DNA of 64,000 bases from Scatophagus argus (GCF_020382885.2 NC_058503.1:23614535-23678534), one strand, 5' to 3'. Shown: positions 42,773 to 53,900, counted from the first letter of the stretch. Translations and numbers: made by a program. Notes: generated from the letters alone by a model not told the origin.

Positions 42773-43687
42773 TTACTTACACAACAGCTTCTTGAGGTGT
42801 TTATAGATTTCTTTCATTTTCAGTCCATATATGATTGGATTAAAGAGAGGATGATACAGGATGATTTGTAATGTTATTATGAAGCGGGCAGTTTTAGGAA
42901 AATCAGTTTCCAGTCGCAGTAAAAAGACATCAAATGTAATCAAACAGGAAAAGTTGGTCAAAACCATCAAGTGTGGTAAACAAGTCTGTGCAGCTTTTCT
43001 TCTGACTTCTCTACAACTTCGATAGGATATTATAAATATTCTGGTGTATGTAAAAAGGATAAAGAGCACAGGTAGAAGTACAAGATTTACCAGAATAACC
43101 AAACCATATATATTCAGCAGTCTTGAACTCTCACAGTGAAGTTTGCCAACTGTGCTGTTACAAATGATTCCTTTGAAAGTAAAGTTACAGAGTTTCTTAT
43201 TAGCATTCAGTACAGCTGGTCCTACCGCCTGACAAACAGGCACAACCCAAGCTAAAGCCAGAAATATACTGACAGTTGTTTTCCTCATGATAGCTGGATA
43301 CTGCAGAGGTTTACATATGGACACATATCTGTCATAAGACATGGCTGCCAACAGTAAGAACTCTGAACCACCCAAAGAGTAAAATATAAACCACTGAAAG
43401 AGGCAGGCTGAATAAGATATGATCTGTTTCTCAGATAAAAAGTCAATCAACAGCTTTGGGTAGATCGCAGTGCTGTAAAGAAGAGAGTTGATTAACAGAG
43501 CTGCAATGAAAATGTACATGGGCTCATGGAGGTTTTGATGAATCCAGATGAGATACACAACAGTAGAATTACTGCAGATTATTAGAATATAAGCTGTGAA
43601 CATGATGACAAAATAAAGATATCTGTATTTGTACAAATCCACGTACCCATCAACAGTTATATATGTTACATTTTCCTTATTGTCCAT
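42773..43687 (-). CDS. Olfactory receptor OR5 (group A)
   Basis: 304 aa from the conserved MDN start; the longer reading from 43,729 is, as in OR4, probably leader. It is mosaic: N-terminal MDNKENVTY as OR4, LLYSTA at 69-74, YSLGGSE as OR3/OR4, AWVVP at 146-150 (V148 in place of L), AVGPAVL at 154-160, G181 as OR2, TM5 VILVN as OR1, and TM6 TNFSCLITFDVFL combining OR1 and OR2 residues. The upstream flank is OR4-type and the downstream flank OR2-type. Intact. Confidence 0.95.
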   Translation of the reverse strand: MDNKENVTYITVDGYVDLYKYRYLYFVIMFTAYILIICSNSTVVYLIWIHQNLHEPMYIFIAALLINSLLYSTAIYPKLLIDFLSEKQIISYSACLFQWFIFYSLGGSEFLLLAAMSYDRYVSICKPLQYPAIMRKTTVSIFLALAWVVPVCQAVGPAVLNANKKLCNFTFKGIICNSTVGKLHCESSRLLNIYGLVILVNLVLLPVLFILFTYTRIFIISYRSCREVRRKAAQTCLPHLMVLTNFSCLITFDVFLLRLETDFPKTARFIITLQIILYHPLFNPIIYGLKMKEIYKHLKKLLCK

Positions 43688-43729
43688 TAGGATAGCATGA
43701 GGACTAACATACTCTATGTAGTATTTCAA

Positions 43730-44056
43730 ACTAGATCACCGTTTACTCACTGATCTGGCTCTGATATGCACTTGTGTGTTCATTGAAATGTTTCAGGAAA
43801 CACAACATCCTAAAGTGAGCTGCTTGAGTCTGTGCACAGTTTTTATGAGCTTTCATCACTCTCTGTGGATCTCATTAAGATTTTCATCAAGTGCTCCTTT
43901 CATCAACAACATTACGACGTGTCAGAGCTAAAACTCACGGGGCAAATCAGGCCTGTCACCTCATTTTCTGTGGCCTGTGAGAGTTTACAATTAAAATAAG
44001 TTGCACATTACCATTCTGCTGCTACAATGCTGCATTACTTTGTATGGTGTCCATAA
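43730..44056. repeat. Duplicated upstream flank of OR5
   Basis: Close copy of 35,289-35,605. It ends in an (ATTG)n run at 44,056-44,083. Confidence 0.75.
43840..43881 (-). promoter_or_regulatory. Conserved upstream module of OR5
   Basis: Gene strand: CTCATAAAAAC (43,849-43,839), about 155 bp before the start, with TCTTAATGAGATCCACAGAG upstream of it, as in OR4. Confidence 0.55.
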
Positions 44057-44083
44057 ATTGATTGATTGATTGATTGATTGATT
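44056..44083. repeat. (ATTG)n microsatellite
   Basis: About seven ATTG units. The OR4 flank has a single copy at the same place. Confidence 0.9.
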
Positions 44084-44560
44084 GTGCTGTAAAGAAGGGG
44101 TTGCCAGTGATGGCAAAGACCAAGAACAACTGGTTACCAGTTTCTCAGAATGGTTGTGAGTGGCAGTGTCTGTATTCAGTCTGTTAAAAGCAAGAAGCAA
44201 CAGTGCATCCATTTTGTCGGCCACAAAGTGGGTATGTGCCAGACGTTTTGACGAGAGTTTTAATGTTTGAATTCCCAGTTGTTGCAGTTTTTAATCACAA
44301 ATCCAAACAAAAGAACGGCTAAATGAAATGTATCTGGTCTCACAAAAAAGACGCCAAATCAATCGGATGAAACTTCATCAGGCAGTTAAAGACGTACTGC
44401 ATATGTGAACCAATGGATGGTCAGCAGAAACATTTAGCTCCCCATCAGCATCAGGGTTCACTGAATATTTTGAAAATACGGTGGTTTGAGTGTTTGTTTG
44501 CTTGCCACACTTGATCCCATAGAGTGTTAGAAAGGTTTTTTTAAGTAAAAACACAAAATA
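44084..44560. other. No recognised feature
   Basis: No gene or repeat that I can name. The minus-strand open frame 43,991-44,224 has no domain. Confidence 0.45.
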
Positions 44561-44840
44561 GAAATAGAATAGAAATTGTGGTCAGGCAATATAATAATGT
44601 AATATAGCAATTTTAGTACCACCCACAAATCACTGAGAGATTGCATCCAGTATCTGTGGGTTGATAGAATTTCACAGTAACAACAATATGATTTTTGAGG
44701 GGTTTTTTTTGTATGAATTTGAATCCAGTTGGCATCAAAAGGCACCAAATCACAGTCTAGACCACACATTCTTGCTTTCAGGGCATTAAATTTAAAATGG
44801 TAACATGTTCATTTCACAACCTTCAGGAGGAACTTCTGCA

Positions 44841-44890
<50 letters not shown>

Positions 44891-45340
44891 GTTTATTTAG
44901 TATACGTTTAGTCTGTTTTTCCCACTAACAGTTAGGCCTTGTTTGGTTGTTTGTTTGCTCACTTTTGACTAACCTACACTGCTGTAATGGGCTACTGGAT
45001 GCTTGAATTTCCCTCAGGATCAATAAAATATCTAACTATCGATCTTTAAATACCGACAGAAAATTGAAGCAAATTTGAAAGGCATTAGCATGAAGTGCTA
45101 ATACAATAAAATAAATTCTATTGTGTTGACATAGCCAACCTAATGAAAAACACAAGAAGACAAGTAAATGTTAAGTAAATGTTCTTTAGTGTTGCTGGAG
45201 TGTTCAAGGTTTTTTAAAAAGTGCAGCTTCACCATTTTTAAATTCATGAAAGTGATTATGTTCTTTGCTGTGCACGAGTGCTGCAGAAACAAATCCTCAC
45301 TTCAAATACCTCCCAAAGATCACATCTCTGATCAATGCAG
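44561..45340. repeat. Decayed OR-type downstream flank without a receptor
   Basis: Strings of the OR1/OR2/OR5 downstream flank appear in the same order but diverged: ATTGCATCCAGTAT (flank: ATTGTATCCAATAT), TTTGAATCCAGTT, GGCACCAAATCACAGTCT (44,737-44,758), TTAAATTTAAAATG (44,785-44,799), GTTCATTTCA, then GCACGAGTGCTGCAGAAACA (45,281-45,300) and AAATCCTCAC. A (TA)(TG)n run at 44,841-44,888 interrupts it. No receptor sequence follows at its right end, where a fish interspersed repeat begins. Confidence 0.65.
44841..44888. repeat. (TA)n(TG)n microsatellite
   Basis: A short ATATAT run followed by about twenty TG units. Confidence 0.95.
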
Positions 45341-45344
45341 AGCA

Positions 45345-45495
45345 GCCAGTTAACCTAATGTGCATGTTTTTGGGACTGTGAGGGCAAACCAGAGTACCCA
45401 GAAAAAACCCACAGAGGCTCAAGGACAACATGCAAACCCAGACCGGGATTCAAACCAGAACCCTCTCGCTGAGAGGCGACAGCGCTGCACCACAA
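45345..45495 (-). repeat. Fish interspersed repeat, short copy
   Basis: CAGTTAACCTAATGTGCATG ... ACAACATGCAAACCCAGACC ... GCTGAGAGGCGACAGCGCTG, matching the right half of the copy at 17,660-17,850. Confidence 0.75.
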
Positions 45496-45852
45496 TTCCA
45501 GCCCTCAGTTCTTAGCGTCACATGCAATATGATTCCCAATGTCAATTCACAGTATCATTTGGAGCACTACCTGTCACTCTATCTTTCTTACTTTGTGGTT
45601 TCATATAAATGCAGCTATTAGTTATTGGTTCTGGCTCATTACACTATAAACTGTTTTCACTTGCATCTTACCTCACAAACATTTTTTACCTTATATTTTC
45701 TCTTTTGTATTTCCACCATTTTGCACATTGTAATGTGCTCTTTTAAGCAATCTCAGCCACAAGGATTTCCTTCGCGATTAATAAAATTCTGTCTTATCTT
45801 ATTTTGTTATTTATTAATGCTATTTTGTTTTATTTGTGCATGCAATAAGACT
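45496..45852. other. No recognised feature
   Basis: AT-rich DNA before the tandem array. It includes TTCCTTCGCGATTAATAAAA at about 45,768, which may be the end of a LINE tail. Open frames here look like chance. Confidence 0.45.
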
Positions 45853-46385
45853 GCTGTCCTGGCTTTTACACAAAATTGATTTGGGTGTTTATTCAGACAC
45901 TAAAATTGATTTCACATTTATGTAACAAAGTGCATGTCTGAAAGAATCTTTAGTATCATGAACACTGACTCCATCAAAGTGGTGGCTTTACTGTTGGCCA
46001 GGGGGTTAAAAGTGATCTTTGAAGCAATTAATGTTAACTATGGCAGCTCACTACATGCATACACAATACACACTTCCTCAATACATGACAGAGTGACAGT
46101 AATAGAAATAACATTATGGCTAATACACTCCTATTTGTCCATAATTAAATTCAAACATTTTTAAGCAAAACTTCATAACTTCAAAAAGAATCAAACTTTT
46201 GTGTTGGGGTTTTGATTCTTTGTGGCAAAATGAATAGTCATTACGCTGTTGAAGCTGATCATACCATTTATTGACAAATAATCCATTTTTTAAGATTAAG
46301 TACCTGCCAAGAATCACAGAAGTGTCAGCTCTACATTATTTTTACAGAAGACATGGCTGTACATGAGTTACCTTGGTTGATAACA

Positions 46386-47312
46386 TTAGTTCACTTTGTC
46401 TTGACAAAACAATCTCTTGAGGTGTTTAGAAATTTCCTTCATTTTGAGTCCGTATATAATTGGATTAAAGAGTGGATGATACAGGATGACTTGTAAGGTC
46501 ATAGCAAAACGCAGAGTTTTTGGAAAATCTGATTCAAGTTTAACTATAATGACATCATATGCAACCAAACAAGAAAAGTTAATCAAAATCAGCAGGTGTG
46601 GCAAACAGGTCTGTGCTGCTTTTATCCTGACCTCTCCACAACTGTGGAAAGTTATTATGAATATCTTTGTATATGTAAAAAGTATGAAAAGCACAGGGAG
46701 AAGTGTAACATTTAACAAAACAAACACACCATATACAGAAAGTGTTTTTGACATCACACAGTGAAGTTTGTAAGCTGAATTGTTGCAAAAGATTCCTTTT
46801 AAAGCAAAGTTACAGAGTTTGGTATCTGCACTAAGTGCTACTGGCACTGCAATCTGACATGCAGGTACAAGCCAAGCCAGAATGAGGAAAATACTGACAG
46901 TTGTTTTCCTCATGATAGCTGGATACTGCAGAGGTTTACATATGGACACATATCTGTCATAAGACATGGCTGCCAACAGTAAGAACTCTGAACCGTTTAA
47001 GGAGTAATACAGGAAACACTGGAAGAGGCAGGCTGAATAAGATATGATCTGTTTCTCAGATAAAAAGTCAATCAAAAGTTTTGGGTAGATAGTTGTGCTG
47101 TAAAGGACAGAATTCATTAGCAAAGCTGCAATGAAAATGTACATGGGCTCATTGAGGTTTTTGTGAATGCAAATCAGACACACAATAGTAGAATTACAGC
47201 AGATTATTAGAATATACACTGTTAACATAATCACAAAATAAAGATATCTGTATTTGTGCACTTCTACATACCCACCAAGTGTAATAAATGTTGCATTTAA
47301 GTCACTATCCAT
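46386..47312 (-). CDS. Olfactory receptor OR6 (group B, array copy 1)
   Basis: 308 aa from MDSDLNATF, the Met that aligns with the starts of the other groups; an in-frame Met five codons earlier (47,327, MLIIF) is less likely. Group B marks: glycosylation site N6 (NAT), CCNSTIVCLICIHKNLNEPM in TM1/ICL1 (N54 in place of H), LLMNSVLYSTT in TM2, FLYYSLNGSEF in TM3, IAVPVALSADTK in ECL2, VYGVFVLLNVTLLPV in TM5, CLVAYDVIIVKLE in TM6, and tail RLFCQDKVN. MSYDRY 116-121, KAAQTC and NPIIY are kept. Downstream an AATAAA (gene strand, 46,272-46,267) lies about 115 bp after the stop, a plausible poly(A) signal. Confidence 0.96.
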   Translation of the reverse strand: MDSDLNATFITLGGYVEVHKYRYLYFVIMLTVYILIICCNSTIVCLICIHKNLNEPMYIFIAALLMNSVLYSTTIYPKLLIDFLSEKQIISYSACLFQCFLYYSLNGSEFLLLAAMSYDRYVSICKPLQYPAIMRKTTVSIFLILAWLVPACQIAVPVALSADTKLCNFALKGIFCNNSAYKLHCVMSKTLSVYGVFVLLNVTLLPVLFILFTYTKIFIITFHSCGEVRIKAAQTCLPHLLILINFSCLVAYDVIIVKLESDFPKTLRFAMTLQVILYHPLFNPIIYGLKMKEISKHLKRLFCQDKVN

Positions 47313-47474
47313 AAAGATGATCAACAAATCTTAGTTTAGACTGAGCAACAGGCGTACATGAATTCAGAACATCTCACTTTGAAGATTACATGCAATCAGT
47401 TTGGACTGTTCCCTGCATCTAGTGTGTGTCGACCTTGAGAATTCAGAAAGTGAAGTGTTCGTCTGTATGGCTCG

Positions 47475-47566
47475 TTTTTATGAGGACGTTTCACCCTCCA
47501 TGGATCTCATTAAACTCTCCTCCATGGCCTTCTAACAACTTCATCAAACTTTGGAGTCTGGGCAAG
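47475..47566 (-). promoter_or_regulatory. Conserved upstream module of OR6
   Basis: Gene strand: CTCATAAAAA (47,484-47,475), about 165 bp before the start; upstream AGTTTAATGAGATCCATGGA (from 47,517) followed outward by CCAAAGTTTGATGAAG (47,557-47,542). This is close to the consensus of the ten modules. Confidence 0.6.
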
Positions 47567-47754
47567 AGGAGGTGCTTGATGTCTCTGGGGATCCAAAGCT
47601 GGACAGATGCCCTTTAACATTTCAGGGATAATAAATTTCATGACCACAAATGTTGCGTCAATACAATTTAATTTAAATTTATTTATGTGCAACAAAACTT
47701 ATCTCACTACACTTCACAAATAAGGCAGCTCGAGCAGTGTTGCAGTGGAGTCAC

Positions 47755-48110
47755 CAAACTTCAAGTCCAGTTTCAAGTTCCCATTGTTCGAGTCCGAGGC
47801 AAGTCCAAGTCATTAAAGGAAACTCCGAGTTGAATCCAAGTCAAGTCCAATCCGAATATATTATTGTGTAATTATTATATAATACTGATATTATCTTATG
47901 CCAAATTACTATGGTGTATTACATAAGATAAAATAAAAATCTGAGGACTCAACTCCGATTTACCCGTCCAAATGCAGTTTGTGCACAAGTCCGAGTCCAA
48001 GTCCAAGTCAGCAGTGCTCGAGTCCGACCAAGTCCAAGTCCTTAAAATTAGGGCTCAAGTCGGACTCGAGTCTGAGTCCTGAACTCGAGTACCACAAGTC
48101 TGAGCTCTAG
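47755..48110. repeat. CAAGTC/GAGTCC degenerate minisatellite (array copy 1)
   Basis: Dense imperfect repeats of AAGTCCAAGTC and GAGTCCGAG around an AT-rich core (47,855-47,935). Copies in units 2 and 3 begin at 50,968 and 54,181; the third is cut at 54,428, the array edge. Confidence 0.8.
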
Positions 48111-49065
48111 ATGAAACACTTTGATTTATTTATTAAAAAAGAGACCTAACGTGCCCCATGAGCAAGCACTTAGCAACAGTGTCAAGGCAACACTACCTTT
48201 TTGGCCATAATTTATACCAGAAATTTATGTGCATCTTTCATGAACAATTTTGTGGACACTTATCACTCCGCCCACTTCCACAATCCCAATCCCTTGCTAT
48301 TATCGTTATTCATCCATCATCACCCACTCTCACAACATAGGACGTGAAACTAAGCTTATCCACAATCAGGTAATCATGCAAAAATAACAAAGACACACTA
48401 CGGACACACGAAGTGAAACATGGCCCCTCTTTCTGCACTTCTTATTCAACAGATTCGGGTTAAATCTAGATGGCCACCAATGCAGACTTCAGGTGTACAT
48501 CATCATGTCAAGTCTGAGAGGTTGTGTGACTGCACACTTACATAAGCTGCTGCGATGTGGCTTATTCTATGTATTTCTGTATCCATGATGAGGCTTAATG
48601 AAATGGCAATGGCAATGAACTCCAGTCATTTGGATTCACCATCACTTTTTCATGGACCAGAAGTTCTGTGAATATGAACTCATCGTAACCTCTAGCAGAG
48701 TAGTGGAGGCTGGAGGTTCACATCAAGCTTTGTTGAGCAATTTTCGGCTAAAATGTTTACATCAAGTCCAGGGATCACAGTATCTCAGTGCATCAGTTGA
48801 TACAGCCATCCCCAGGCTGATCTGAAGCAAATCTCCTTAGAAACCTAAAATTGGTTCATTCACAGATTTTGTTCTTTATCACCATTATTTTGTTTTAATT
48901 TATGCACAAAGTGATAATTTGGCAATGAATTTATTCCAGAGCTAGGAGAATATCGGTCATTTAATCTTTTTATGTATGGTGGCCTTTATTGTGAGGACAT
49001 TTAGTTCATACCTGTGTTGTGTTTAAAGTTTCCAGGAAATGTTACAGATTTGATGTAGTATGATT
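48111..49065. other. Intergenic part of array copy 1, no gene
   Basis: No coding region or known repeat seen. It recurs unchanged at 51,324-52,278. Confidence 0.5.
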
Positions 49066-49598
49066 GCTGTCCTGGCTTTTACACAAAATTGATTTGGCTG
49101 TTTATTCAGACACTAAAATCGATTTCACATTTATGTAACAAAGTGCATGTCTGAAAGAATCTTTAGTATCATGAACACTGACTCCATCAAAGTGGTGGCT
49201 TTACTGTTGGCCAGGGGGTTAAAAGTGATCTTTGAAGCAATTAATGTTAACTATGGCAGCTCACTTCATGCATACACAATACACACTTCCTCAATACATG
49301 ACAGAGTGACAGTAATAGAAATAACATTATGGCTAATACACTCCTATTTGTCCATAATTAAATTCAAACATTTTTAAGCAAAACTTCATAACTTCAAAAA
49401 GAATCAAACTTTTGTGTTGGGGTTTTGATTCTTTGCGGCAAAATGAATAGTCATTACGCTGTTGAAGCTGATCATACCATTTATTGACAAATAATCCATT
49501 TTTTAAGATTAAGTACCTGCCAAGAATCACAGAAGTGTCAGCTCTACATTATTTTTACAGAAGACATGGCTGTACATGAGTTACCTTGGTTGATAACA

Positions 49599-50525
49599 TT
49601 AGTTCACTTTGTCTTGACAAAACAATCTCTTGAGGTGTTTAGAAATTTCCTTCATTTTGAGTCCGTATATAATTGGATTAAAGAGTGGATGATACAGGAT
49701 GACTTGTAAGGTCATAGCAAAACGCAGAGTTTTTGGAAAATCTGATTCAAGTTTAACTATAATGACATCATATGCAACCAAACAAGAAAAGTTAATCAAA
49801 ATCAGCAGGTGTGGCAAACAGGTCTGTGCTGCTTTTATCCTGACCTCTCCACAACTGTGGAAAGTTATTATGAATATCTTTGTATATGTAAAAAGTATGA
49901 AAAGCACAGGGAGAAGTGTAACATTTAACAAAACAAACACACCATATACAGAAAGTGTTTTTGACATCACACAGTGAAGTTTGTAAGCTGAATTGTTGCA
50001 AAAGATTCCTTTTAAAGCAAAGTTACAGAGTTTGGTATCTGCACTAAGTGCTACTGGCACTGCAATCTGACATGCAGGCAGAAGCCAAGCCAGAATGAGG
50101 AAAATACTGACTGTTGTTTTCCTCATGATAGCTGGATACTGCAGAGGTTTACATATGGACACATATCTGTCATAAGACATGGCTGCCAACAGTAAGAACT
50201 CTGAACCGTTTAAGGAGTAATACAGGAAACACTGGAAGAGGCAGGCTGAATAAGATATGATCTGTTTCTCAGATAAAAAGTCAATCAAAAGTTTTGGGTA
50301 GATAGTTGTGCTGTAAAGGACAGAATTCATTAGCAAAGCTGCAATGAAAATGTACATGGGCTCATTGAGGTTTTTGTGAATGCAAATCAGACACACAATA
50401 GTAGAATTACAGCAGATTATTAGAATATACACTGTTAACATAATCACAAAATAAAGATATCTGTATTTGTGCACTTCTACATACCCACCAAGTGTAATAA
50501 ATGTTGCATTTAAGTCACTATCCAT
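49599..50525 (-). CDS. Olfactory receptor OR7 (group B, array copy 2)
   Basis: 308 aa, identical to OR6 and OR8 except V149L in TM4 (AWLLPACQ in place of AWLVPACQ). The codons involved (GCAGGCAGAAGCC on the + strand, 50,075-50,087) are those of OR9 and OR10. The Met five codons upstream (50,540) is disregarded as in OR6. An AATAAA lies about 115 bp downstream (49,485-49,480). Confidence 0.96.
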   Translation of the reverse strand: MDSDLNATFITLGGYVEVHKYRYLYFVIMLTVYILIICCNSTIVCLICIHKNLNEPMYIFIAALLMNSVLYSTTIYPKLLIDFLSEKQIISYSACLFQCFLYYSLNGSEFLLLAAMSYDRYVSICKPLQYPAIMRKTTVSIFLILAWLLPACQIAVPVALSADTKLCNFALKGIFCNNSAYKLHCVMSKTLSVYGVFVLLNVTLLPVLFILFTYTKIFIITFHSCGEVRIKAAQTCLPHLLILINFSCLVAYDVIIVKLESDFPKTLRFAMTLQVILYHPLFNPIIYGLKMKEISKHLKRLFCQDKVN

Positions 50526-50687
50526 AAAGATGATCAACAAATCTTAGTTTAGACTGAGCAACAGGCGTACATGAATTCAGAACATCTCACTTTGAAGATT
50601 ACATGCAATCAGTTTGGACTGTTCCCTGCATCTAGTGTGTGTCGACCTTGAGAATTCAGAAAGTGAAGTGTTCGTCTGTATGGCTCG

Positions 50688-50779
50688 TTTTTATGAGGAC
50701 GTTTCACCCTCCATGGATCTCATTAAACTCTCCTCCATGGCCTTCTAACAACTTCATCAAACTTTGGAGTCTGGGCAAG
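50688..50779 (-). promoter_or_regulatory. Conserved upstream module of OR7
   Basis: Exact copy of the OR6 module, displaced by 3,213 bp. Confidence 0.6.
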
Positions 50780-50967
50780 AGGAGGTGCTTGATGTCTCTG
50801 GGGATCCAAAGCTGGACAGATGCCCTTTAACATTTCAGGGATAATAAATTTCATGACCACAAATGTTGCGTCAATACAATTTAATTTAAATTTATTTATG
50901 TGCAACAAAACTTATCTCACTACACTTCACAAATAAGGCAGCTCGAGCAGTGTTGCAGTGGAGTCAC

Positions 50968-51323
50968 CAAACTTCAAGTCCAGTTTCAAGTTCCCATTGT
51001 TCGAGTCCGAGGCAAGTCCAAGTCATTAAAGGAAACTCCGAGTTGAATCCAAGTCAAGTCCAATCCGAATATATTATTGTGTAATTATTATATAATACTG
51101 ATATTATCTTATGCCAAATTACTATGGTGTATTACATAAGATAAAATAAAAATCTGAGGACTCAACTCCGATTTACCCGTCCAAATGCAGTTTGTGCACA
51201 AGTCCGAGTCCAAGTCCAAGTCAGCAGTGCTCGAGTCCGACCAAGTCCAAGTCCTTAAAATTAGGGCTCAAGTCGGACTCGAGTCTGAGTCCTGAACTCG
51301 AGTACCACAAGTCTGAGCTCTAG
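50968..51323. repeat. CAAGTC/GAGTCC minisatellite (array copy 2)
   Basis: Same as 47,755-48,110. Confidence 0.8.
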
Positions 51324-52278
51324 ATGAAACACTTTGATTTATTTATTAAAAAAGAGACCTAACGTGCCCCATGAGCAAGCACTTAGCAACAGTGTCAAGG
51401 CAACACTACCTTTTTGGCCATAATTTATACCAGAAATTTATGTGCATCTTTCATGAACAATTTTGTGGACACTTATCACTCCGCCCACTTCCACAATCCC
51501 AATCCCTTGCTATTATCGTTATTCATCCATCATCACCCACTCTCACAACATAGGACGTGAAACTAAGCTTATCCACAATCAGGTAATCATGCAAAAATAA
51601 CAAAGACACACTACGGACACACGAAGTGAAACATGGCCCCTCTTTCTGCACTTCTTATTCAACAGATTCGGGTTAAATCTAGATGGCCACCAATGCAGAC
51701 TTCAGGTGTACATCATCATGTCAAGTCTGAGAGGTTGTGTGACTGCACACTTACATAAGCTGCTGCGATGTGGCTTATTCTATGTATTTCTGTATCCATG
51801 ATGAGGCTTAATGAAATGGCAATGGCAATGAACTCCAGTCATTTGGATTCACCATCACTTTTTCATGGACCAGAAGTTCTGTGAATATGAACTCATCGTA
51901 ACCTCTAGCAGAGTAGTGGAGGCTGGAGGTTCACATCAAGCTTTGTTGAGCAATTTTCGGCTAAAATGTTTACATCAAGTCCAGGGATCACAGTATCTCA
52001 GTGCATCAGTTGATACAGCCATCCCCAGGCTGATCTGAAGCAAATCTCCTTAGAAACCTAAAATTGGTTCATTCACAGATTTTGTTCTTTATCACCATTA
52101 TTTTGTTTTAATTTATGCACAAAGTGATAATTTGGCAATGAATTTATTCCAGAGCTAGGAGAATATCGGTCATTTAATCTTTTTATGTATGGTGGCCTTT
52201 ATTGTGAGGACATTTAGTTCATACCTGTGTTGTGTTTAAAGTTTCCAGGAAATGTTACAGATTTGATGTAGTATGATT
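51324..52278. other. Intergenic part of array copy 2, no gene
   Basis: Same as 48,111-49,065, with no coding region or known repeat seen. Confidence 0.5.
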
Positions 52279-52811
52279 GCTGTCCTGGCTTTTACACAAA
52301 ATTGATTTGGCTGTTTATTCAGACACTAAAATCGATTTCACATTTATGTAACAAAGTGCATGTCTGAAAGAATCTTTAGTATCATGAACACTGACTCCAT
52401 CAAAGTGGTGGCTTTACTGTTGGCCAGGGGGTTAAAAGTGATCTTTGAAGCAATTAATGTTAACTATGGCAGCTCACTTCATGCATACACAATACACACT
52501 TCCTCAATACATGACAGAGTGACAGTAATAGAAATAACATTATGGCTAATACACTCCTATTTGTCCATAATTAAATTCAAACATTTTTAAGCAAAACTTC
52601 ATAACTTCAAAAAGAATCAAACTTTTGTGTTGGGGTTTTGATTCTTTGCGGCAAAATGAATAGTCATTACGCTGTTGAAGCTGATCATACCATTTATTGA
52701 CAAATAATCCATTTTTTAAGATTAAGTACCTGCCAAGAATCACAGAAGTGTCAGCTCTACATTATTTTTACAGAAGACATGGCTGTACATGAGTTACCTT
52801 GGTTGATAACA

Positions 52812-53738
52812 TTAGTTCACTTTGTCTTGACAAAACAATCTCTTGAGGTGTTTAGAAATTTCCTTCATTTTGAGTCCGTATATAATTGGATTAAAGAGTG
52901 GATGATACAGGATGACTTGTAAGGTCATAGCAAAACGCAGAGTTTTTGGAAAATCTGATTCAAGTTTAACTATAATGACATCATATGCAACCAAACAAGA
53001 AAAGTTAATCAAAATCAGCAGGTGTGGCAAACAGGTCTGTGCTGCTTTTATCCTGACCTCTCCACAACTGTGGAAAGTTATTATGAATATCTTTGTATAT
53101 GTAAAAAGTATGAAAAGCACAGGGAGAAGTGTAACATTTAACAAAACAAACACACCATATACAGAAAGTGTTTTTGACATCACACAGTGAAGTTTGTAAG
53201 CTGAATTGTTGCAAAAGATTCCTTTTAAAGCAAAGTTACAGAGTTTGGTATCTGCACTAAGTGCTACTGGCACTGCAATCTGACATGCAGGTACAAGCCA
53301 AGCCAGAATGAGGAAAATACTGACAGTTGTTTTCCTCATGATAGCTGGATACTGCAGAGGTTTACATATGGACACATATCTGTCATAAGACATGGCTGCC
53401 AACAGTAAGAACTCTGAACCGTTTAAGGAGTAATACAGGAAACACTGGAAGAGGCAGGCTGAATAAGATATGATCTGTTTCTCAGATAAAAAGTCAATCA
53501 AAAGTTTTGGGTAGATAGTTGTGCTGTAAAGGACAGAATTCATTAGCAAAGCTGCAATGAAAATGTACATGGGCTCATTGAGGTTTTTGTGAATGCAAAT
53601 CAGACACACAATAGTAGAATTACAGCAGATTATTAGAATATACACTGTTAACATAATCACAAAATAAAGATATCTGTATTTGTGCACTTCTACATACCCA
53701 CCAAGTGTAATAAATGTTGCATTTAAGTCACTATCCAT
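52812..53738 (-). CDS. Olfactory receptor OR8 (group B, array copy 3)
   Basis: 308 aa, protein identical to OR6. It lies in the last, truncated unit, with its promoter module and about 0.7 kb of upstream DNA still present. The 3' flank has the AATAAA at 52,698-52,693. Start as in OR6 (alternative Met at 53,753). Confidence 0.96.
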   Translation of the reverse strand: MDSDLNATFITLGGYVEVHKYRYLYFVIMLTVYILIICCNSTIVCLICIHKNLNEPMYIFIAALLMNSVLYSTTIYPKLLIDFLSEKQIISYSACLFQCFLYYSLNGSEFLLLAAMSYDRYVSICKPLQYPAIMRKTTVSIFLILAWLVPACQIAVPVALSADTKLCNFALKGIFCNNSAYKLHCVMSKTLSVYGVFVLLNVTLLPVLFILFTYTKIFIITFHSCGEVRIKAAQTCLPHLLILINFSCLVAYDVIIVKLESDFPKTLRFAMTLQVILYHPLFNPIIYGLKMKEISKHLKRLFCQDKVN

Positions 53739-53900
53739 AAAGATGATCAACAAATCTTAGTTTAGACTGAGCAACAGGCGTACATGAATTCAGAACATCT
53801 CACTTTGAAGATTACATGCAATCAGTTTGGACTGTTCCCTGCATCTAGTGTGTGTCGACCTTGAGAATTCAGAAAGTGAAGTGTTCGTCTGTATGGCTCG

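Noticed and set aside
46486-46764. 92-aa plus-strand open frame repeated in each array unit
   Set aside because: It is the antisense of the OR6-OR8 coding sequence.
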